Below are positions 59,675-64,000 of a DNA stretch of 64,000 nt, in pieces. The position numbers and the translations under genes were made by a program. Location: assembly GCF_001297125.1 (NCBI RefSeq), contig NZ_LHPC01000053.1:86010-150009 (forward strand). The letters are read 5' to 3'. This DNA is from Pseudomonas sp. RIT-PI-q (lineage in GTDB: Bacteria; Pseudomonadota; Gammaproteobacteria; Pseudomonadales; Pseudomonadaceae). The notes beneath the pieces are model-generated. The model did not search any database. It had not been told where the DNA came from and saw only the letters and a list, made by a program, of their open reading frames with translations. The stretch's first letter is position 1, and every line of letters starts with the position of its first letter.

Positions 59675-59689
59675 GATTAGTCAATTTTC
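59675..59689. promoter_or_regulatory. Shared 15-bp motif GATTAGTCAATTTTC, site 2
   Basis: Identical to 53086-53100 and at nearly the same distance from its LysR start codon (about 45-60 bases). This suggests one recognition sequence for the two paralogous LysR regulators. Confidence 0.65.
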
Positions 59690-59734
59690 AAATTCTTATC
59701 TTTACTATTAGCAACGCTACTACCAGGAATGTTT

Positions 59735-60694
59735 ATGCCCTCCACTTCGAACCCGTGGGTAGGTCGCCGGTTTCTCAATGACCGCCTCGACTGGAACCTG
59801 CTACGCACTTATCTGGTGATCGGCCAGGAAGGCAGCATGAGCCGTGCCGCCGCGCGTTTGCACATCACGCAGTCAGCCGTCAGCCAGGCCCTGAAACGGC
59901 TGGAAGAACAGTTGGAATGTGTATTGATTGCCCGTAGCGGACGACGGTTTGATCTGACGGAAACCGGAGAGGAAGTGCTGCGCATTGCAGCGGACATTTA
60001 CGGGGATATTTCTCGCTTGGGTACGGTGGTAGAGAGTCGTAACGATGACGTGGTGGGCAAGATCCGCATCCTCACCGTCAGCGGCGTGCAAGCGCGGCAC
60101 TACGATGAATTTCTTGCCGACTTCCACGAAACCCATCCGAAAATCGAGTTTGAAGTCGAGGTGATGGGGAGCTCGAACATCATCAGTTCGTTGCTGCAAA
60201 AGACCGCGACCGTTGGTGTTGGCTTGTGTCGTTTGCCGCAACCCCGGCTGGAGCAACGGGTGCTGTTTCGCGAGCGTTATGCGTACTTTTGCGGGCAGCG
60301 CCATCGACTCTTTGGGCAACAGAATCTGACACTTGAACAACTCTCTGCGGAGAACTTCGTCAGCTTCACCAGTGACCAGCTCGGCGGCAACCTTTCACCG
60401 CTGACGCTGTTTCGCGACGAGCAAGGTTTCACCGGCAAGATCGTCGCGTCATCCACCAGTTTCGAAGAAATTTACCGCTTGATTTGCGCAGGGTTTGGTA
60501 TTGGTTGCCTGCCGACACACCTGGTGCGCCGGGATGTCGAGCAAGGGTTGCTTTGGCGTTTACCACCGGAAGACGGGGTGGTGGATTTCGATATCCAGCT
60601 GTTGTGGAATCGCGAGCAGAAGATGAGTCAGGCCGAAACGGTGTTCCTCGAAAGCTTCCAGCACATGCTCAGCATTCGTGAGCCTGTGCTGTGA
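59735..60694 (+). CDS. LysR-family transcriptional regulator, copy 2
   Basis: 319 residues from the ATG at 59735, with AGGA eight bases upstream; an ATG at 59729 is too close to that site. The HTH region (LLRTYLVIGQEGSMSRAAAR) and the effector domain (SAENFVSFTSDQLGG, GFGIGCLPTHLV) align closely with LysR copy 1. It is divergent from transporter 3 and convergent with mrdA, ending 12 bases short of it. It probably controls the transporter-aldolase-dehydrogenase operon, with possible crosstalk with copy 1. Confidence 0.88.
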   Translation: MPSTSNPWVGRRFLNDRLDWNLLRTYLVIGQEGSMSRAAARLHITQSAVSQALKRLEEQLECVLIARSGRRFDLTETGEEVLRIAADIYGDISRLGTVVESRNDDVVGKIRILTVSGVQARHYDEFLADFHETHPKIEFEVEVMGSSNIISSLLQKTATVGVGLCRLPQPRLEQRVLFRERYAYFCGQRHRLFGQQNLTLEQLSAENFVSFTSDQLGGNLSPLTLFRDEQGFTGKIVASSTSFEEIYRLICAGFGIGCLPTHLVRRDVEQGLLWRLPPEDGVVDFDIQLLWNREQKMSQAETVFLESFQHMLSIREPVL

Positions 60695-60706
60695 AGCCTT
60701 GACTGT

Positions 60707-62599
60707 TTAGACGTGAGGATCGCCGGGCGCTTTGGCTGGCGTAGCGTATTGCGGCTTGAGGTGGCCGTCCTGATCGAGTAACCAGGCATCCATGATCTGC
60801 CGCACCACGGGACCGGCAACGCGACCACCGGCCTCACCGTTTTCGATCATCACCGAAATGACAATCTTCGGGTGCTCGGCCGGGGCGAAACCGACAAACA
60901 AGGCGTTGTCGCGGTTACGCTCCAGGGTTTTCGCCCGGTTGTAGCGCTCACCCTGCTTGATCGCCACCACTTGCGCAGTACCACTCTTGCCGGCGATACG
61001 GTATTGAGCCCCCAGCGCCGCCGCGCGGGCGATCCCGCGAGCGTCGTGCATCACCATCTGCATGCCGTGGTTGACCTGTTCCCAGTCATGCGGATTCTTC
61101 AGCAGGATGTTCGGCATCGGATGCTCATCCACCGGCGCAACACCGTCCACGGTCTTGGCCAGGTGCGGCCGGTTCCACACACCTTTGTTGGCGATCAGCG
61201 CCGTGGCCTGAGCCAGCTGCAGCGGTGTGACTTGCATGTAGCCCTGACCGATGCCGAGGATCACCGTCTCGCCAGGGAACCAGGCCTGACGACGGGTGGC
61301 GCGCTTCCAGGCCTGGGACGGCATCAGGCCGGCAGACTCTTCGAACATGTCCAGGGAGACCTTCTCGCCGAGGCCGAACATCGCCATGTAGTCGTGCAAG
61401 CGATCGATACCCAGTTTGTGGGCGAGGTCGTAGAAGTAGGTGTCGTTGGAGCGCATGATCGCCGCGTCCATGTCCACCCAACCGTCGCCGCTGTGGTTCC
61501 AGTTACGATATTTGTGGTCGTAATCCGGGAGTTGGTAATAACCCGGATCGAAGACGCGGGTCTGTGGGGTGACCACACCCGCATCGAGGCCGGCAATCGC
61601 CACCTCCGGCTTGATGGTCGAACCCGGCGCGTAGAGACCGCGCAGGACGCGGTTGAACAGCGGCCGGTCGATGGAGTCATGCAGTGCCGCGTATTCCTTG
61701 AAACTGATGCCGGTGACAAACAGGTTCGGGTCAAAGCTCGGTTTGCTGACCATGGCCAGCACTTCACCGGTCGACGGATCGAGTGCAACCACCGAACCAC
61801 GGCGATCACCCAAGGCTTCCTCGGCGGCTTCCTGAAGTTTGACGTCGAGGCTCAGGACAATGTTTTTGCCCGGGATCGGATCAGTGTGCTTGAGCACCCG
61901 CAATACGCGGCCTTGGGCGTTGGTTTCGACTTCTTCGTAACCAACCTGGCCGTGCAACTCCGACTCGTAGAATTTTTCGATACCGGTCTTGCCGATGGAT
62001 TGGGTGCCTCGGTATTCCACCGTGTCCAAGGCTTTGGATTCTTTCTCGTTGATACGGCCAACGTAGCCAATCGAATGCGCAAAATGCGCGCCCAGCGGGT
62101 AGTGGCGAACGAACTGTGGCTCGACATCGATCCCCGGCAGACGGAACTCGTTTACCGCGAGCACGGCGATCTGCTCTTCGCTGAGTTCATAGAACAGAGT
62201 GACGGGTACGAACGGATGGCGCGCCTGCTTCATCGCCTTTTCGAACAGCGTGCGATCCTCCGTCGGCAGATGCAGGAGAGTGACGACCTCATCCAGTTCT
62301 TCTTTGACATCTGAGGCGCGTTCGCGGGTGATCGTCAGGTTGAAGCTCGGTCGGTTGTCCGCCAGAACCACACCATTGCGGTCATAGATCAAACCTCGGG
62401 TGGGCGTGATTGGCAGGACGTGGACCCGGTTGTTTTCGGAGATCGTCGAGTGATAGTCGAATTCGACCACCTGCAGGACATACATGCGCACCACCAGCGC
62501 GCAGGTAATGGCGACGACGAAAAGAGCGCAAGCCATCAGTCTTTTATTGACCAGCCGCGTCTCTACTTCATGGTCCTTGATCGGTATGGGTTCGGGCAT
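60707..62599 (-). CDS. mrdA: Penicillin-binding protein 2 (peptidoglycan transpeptidase)
   Basis: 630 residues. One membrane segment (about 21-42, ACALFVVAITCALVVRMYVL) is followed by the PBP dimerisation region with RGLIYDRNG and ADNRPSF. The transpeptidase domain has SxxK in GSTIKPE (near residue 327), SxN in RSNDTYF and KSG in AGKSGTAQ (near 537). PBP2 crosslinks side-wall peptidoglycan with RodA during elongation. Here the gene is not next to rodA or rlmH, so this may be a second PBP2 paralog. The flanking 265-base gap to the next gene shows no other gene. Confidence 0.9.
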   Translation of the reverse strand: MPEPIPIKDHEVETRLVNKRLMACALFVVAITCALVVRMYVLQVVEFDYHSTISENNRVHVLPITPTRGLIYDRNGVVLADNRPSFNLTITRERASDVKEELDEVVTLLHLPTEDRTLFEKAMKQARHPFVPVTLFYELSEEQIAVLAVNEFRLPGIDVEPQFVRHYPLGAHFAHSIGYVGRINEKESKALDTVEYRGTQSIGKTGIEKFYESELHGQVGYEEVETNAQGRVLRVLKHTDPIPGKNIVLSLDVKLQEAAEEALGDRRGSVVALDPSTGEVLAMVSKPSFDPNLFVTGISFKEYAALHDSIDRPLFNRVLRGLYAPGSTIKPEVAIAGLDAGVVTPQTRVFDPGYYQLPDYDHKYRNWNHSGDGWVDMDAAIMRSNDTYFYDLAHKLGIDRLHDYMAMFGLGEKVSLDMFEESAGLMPSQAWKRATRRQAWFPGETVILGIGQGYMQVTPLQLAQATALIANKGVWNRPHLAKTVDGVAPVDEHPMPNILLKNPHDWEQVNHGMQMVMHDARGIARAAALGAQYRIAGKSGTAQVVAIKQGERYNRAKTLERNRDNALFVGFAPAEHPKIVISVMIENGEAGGRVAGPVVRQIMDAWLLDQDGHLKPQYATPAKAPGDPHV

Positions 62600-62864
62600 T
62601 TCTGCAGCAGCTCTTTGACTAAAAAGGAAGCACCGATCCGTGGGCTTGAAATCAGTCCGTTAAAAAACGAGCTGCACCATACCAAAAACCGCGCGGTCAC
62701 TTTAGCGCGATTTCCTCGAACGGTTGTCCTTGAGGGCCAAAACGACGGTCGGCTTTTTCTTAATCGTGCGTTTTACGCAAGATTGATATTCCCATTCATG
62801 CATTTTTCTTGCGGGAGGGCCTGTAGATACTGGGTGTATGTCATTCCCTTTTTTGGAGTCTTTC

Positions 62865-63788
62865 ATGCACCCACGTTTTCAACGATTGCTTGGCCCGAAT
62901 GGATTTTCCATCGGGCTGGAACTGCCGCTCGATAATGATTGGTCCAGTGATGGCCAGCGGCTGAGGATGGCTGAGGATAGACCGTTTGGGGTGCCCGATC
63001 TGAAGCAGCACGCTGCCATGGCGCGCTTGGCCGATAAGGCGGGTTTGCGCGCACTGTGGGTTCGCGATGTCCCGGTTTACGACCCTCAATTCGGTGATGC
63101 CGCGCAGGTGTTCGAAACCTTTTCTTATCTTGGCTACCTGGCGGGGATTACCGACAACATCATGCTGGGTACGGCGGCCGTTGTGCTGCCGTTGCGTCAA
63201 CCTTGGCTGACGCTAAAGGCAGCCAACAGTGTCGATGAGTTGAGCGATGGCCGGTTGCTCCTTGGCGTGGCCAGTGGCGACCGCCCGATGGAATATCCGT
63301 TGTTTGGCGTGGACTACGATCAGCGCGGCGAGATCTTTCGCGACACGGTCGAGTTGTTGCGCAGCCAAGGCGAAGGGCTACTGCCTGAAGGCGCTCGATT
63401 GCTTCCTGAGCGTGATCAACCGGTGCCGTTATTAGTGGCCGGGCTTGGTCAGCAATCCCCGGCCTGGATCGGTGAGCATATGGATGGCTGGCTTGCTTAC
63501 CCCGGTACTCCGGACGAACATCGTCGTCGAGTCGGATTGTGGCGGGAGGTCGGTGGCGATAAACCCTACATCAGCTTCGTTCATCTCGATCTGGCAGCCA
63601 ATCCTAATGCACCGATGCGACGCGTACGTTTTGGCGGCAGCAGTGGGCGGCTGGCATTAATCGACGAGCTTCATGCATTGCGTGAGGCGGGTGTACAGCA
63701 CGTTGGTCTGCACCTGCGTCGTAGCGAGCGTCCTGTGGCAGAGGTTATTGAAGAGATTGCCGAACACGTTCTGCCGAAGTTCCACTGA
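62865..63788 (+). CDS. Luciferase-like (LLM class) flavin oxidoreductase
   Basis: 307 residues from the ATG at 62865, with GGAG eight bases upstream; the ATG at 62838 is less likely. The bacterial-luciferase TIM barrel shows WVRDVPVYDP, GYLAGITDNIMLGTAAVVLPLRQP, LSDGRLLLGVASGDRPMEY and LLVAGLGQQSPAWI. Members use reduced flavin to oxidise diverse small compounds; the substrate is unknown. It is cytoplasmic. It stands alone, divergent from mrdA and convergent with the rRNA operon. Confidence 0.85.
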   Translation: MHPRFQRLLGPNGFSIGLELPLDNDWSSDGQRLRMAEDRPFGVPDLKQHAAMARLADKAGLRALWVRDVPVYDPQFGDAAQVFETFSYLGYLAGITDNIMLGTAAVVLPLRQPWLTLKAANSVDELSDGRLLLGVASGDRPMEYPLFGVDYDQRGEIFRDTVELLRSQGEGLLPEGARLLPERDQPVPLLVAGLGQQSPAWIGEHMDGWLAYPGTPDEHRRRVGLWREVGGDKPYISFVHLDLAANPNAPMRRVRFGGSSGRLALIDELHALREAGVQHVGLHLRRSERPVAEVIEEIAEHVLPKFH

Positions 63789-63852
63789 CGATGTTGCTGG
63801 AACCAGGGATCGCCATTGGGCGCTCCCTTTTTCGGAGCACTTTCCTGCGGGC

Positions 63853-63892
63853 AAAACAAAACCCCTACCTGCGTACGCAGATAGGGGTTTCG
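63853..63892 (-). terminator. Rho-independent terminator of the rRNA operon
   Basis: On the minus strand AAACCCCTATCTGCGTACGC pairs with GCAGGTAGGGGTTTT (one mismatch), followed by a T-rich run. It lies about ten bases past the 5S 3' end. Confidence 0.88.
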
Positions 63893-63901
63893 GAATTTAA
63901 T

Positions 63902-64000
63902 CTTGACGATGACCTACTCTCACATGGGGAAACCCCACACTACCATCGGCGATGCATCGTTTCACTGCTGAGTTCGGGATGGGATCAGGTGGTTCCAATG
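63902..64000 (-). rRNA. rrf: 5S ribosomal RNA, 3' portion
   Basis: The reverse strand contains the conserved 5S segments TGATCCCATCCCGAACTCAG, TGAAACGATGCATCGCCGAT, GGTAGTGTGGGGTTTCCCCA and GAGAGTAGGTCATCGTCAAG. About 99 of roughly 116 bases lie inside the window; the 5' end is beyond base 64000. The 16S and 23S genes would follow outside. Confidence 0.96.

Overview
The window is typical Pseudomonas fluorescens-group chromosome. It has high G+C coding, a pyoverdine-type siderophore assembly line, a Pseudomonas-style 5S rRNA end, DUF1652, two RsmX-like sRNAs and at least fourteen REP-pair (REPIN) repeats between genes. No prophage, insertion sequence or CRISPR array was seen.

Region 1 (1-26.9 kb) is the peptide half of a pyoverdine locus. 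It holds the 3' end of a TonB-dependent siderophore receptor, an HSL-type hydrolase, two giant NRPS genes in TGATG overlap (C-A-T-E-C-A-T-C-A-T, then C-A-T-E-C-A-T-C-A-T-TE), a type II thioesterase and an MFS transporter. Binding-pocket residues read from the sequence predict D-Ala - Lys - Thr - D-Ser - X - (hydroxy)Orn, with the last two residues provisional. PvdS-like promoter elements precede the first NRPS gene and the thioesterase gene.

Region 2 (27-35.8 kb) is a mixed stretch: a GH15 glycosidase, an epoxide-hydrolase-like protein, an isonitrile hydratase (inhA) divergent from its probable regulator, a tandem duplication carrying two RsmX-family sRNAs, an APH(6)-like kinase, an SRPBCC protein, a GFA protein and an LprI-like protein.

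Region 3 (35.9-48.9 kb) encodes quinohemoprotein amine dehydrogenase. The structural and maturation genes qhpA-qhpD-qhpC-qhpB form one run. The regulator, ABC exporter, leader protease and flavoprotein genes (R-F-E-G) form a second run in which all the genes overlap. An aldehyde dehydrogenase gene lies between the two runs on the other strand. The aldehyde dehydrogenase has a clear sigma-54 promoter, and TGTCGC-N5-GCGACA sites occur before both it and qhpA. The set converts primary amines to aldehydes in the periplasm and then to acids in the cytoplasm.

Region 4 (49.1-60.7 kb) is an uncharacterised catabolic locus. It comprises an acetylpolyamine-amidohydrolase-like enzyme, a carbamoylase-type amidase, three MHS-type MFS transporters, an RraA-like aldolase, RidA, a 2-hydroxyacid dehydrogenase, a class II aldolase and two paralogous LysR regulators. 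Both LysR/transporter divergent regions share an identical 15-bp sequence. This is the best candidate here for an undescribed system.

Region 5 (60.7-64 kb) has a PBP2 gene (mrdA), a luciferase-like oxidoreductase, and the 3' end of a reverse-strand 5S rRNA with its terminator.
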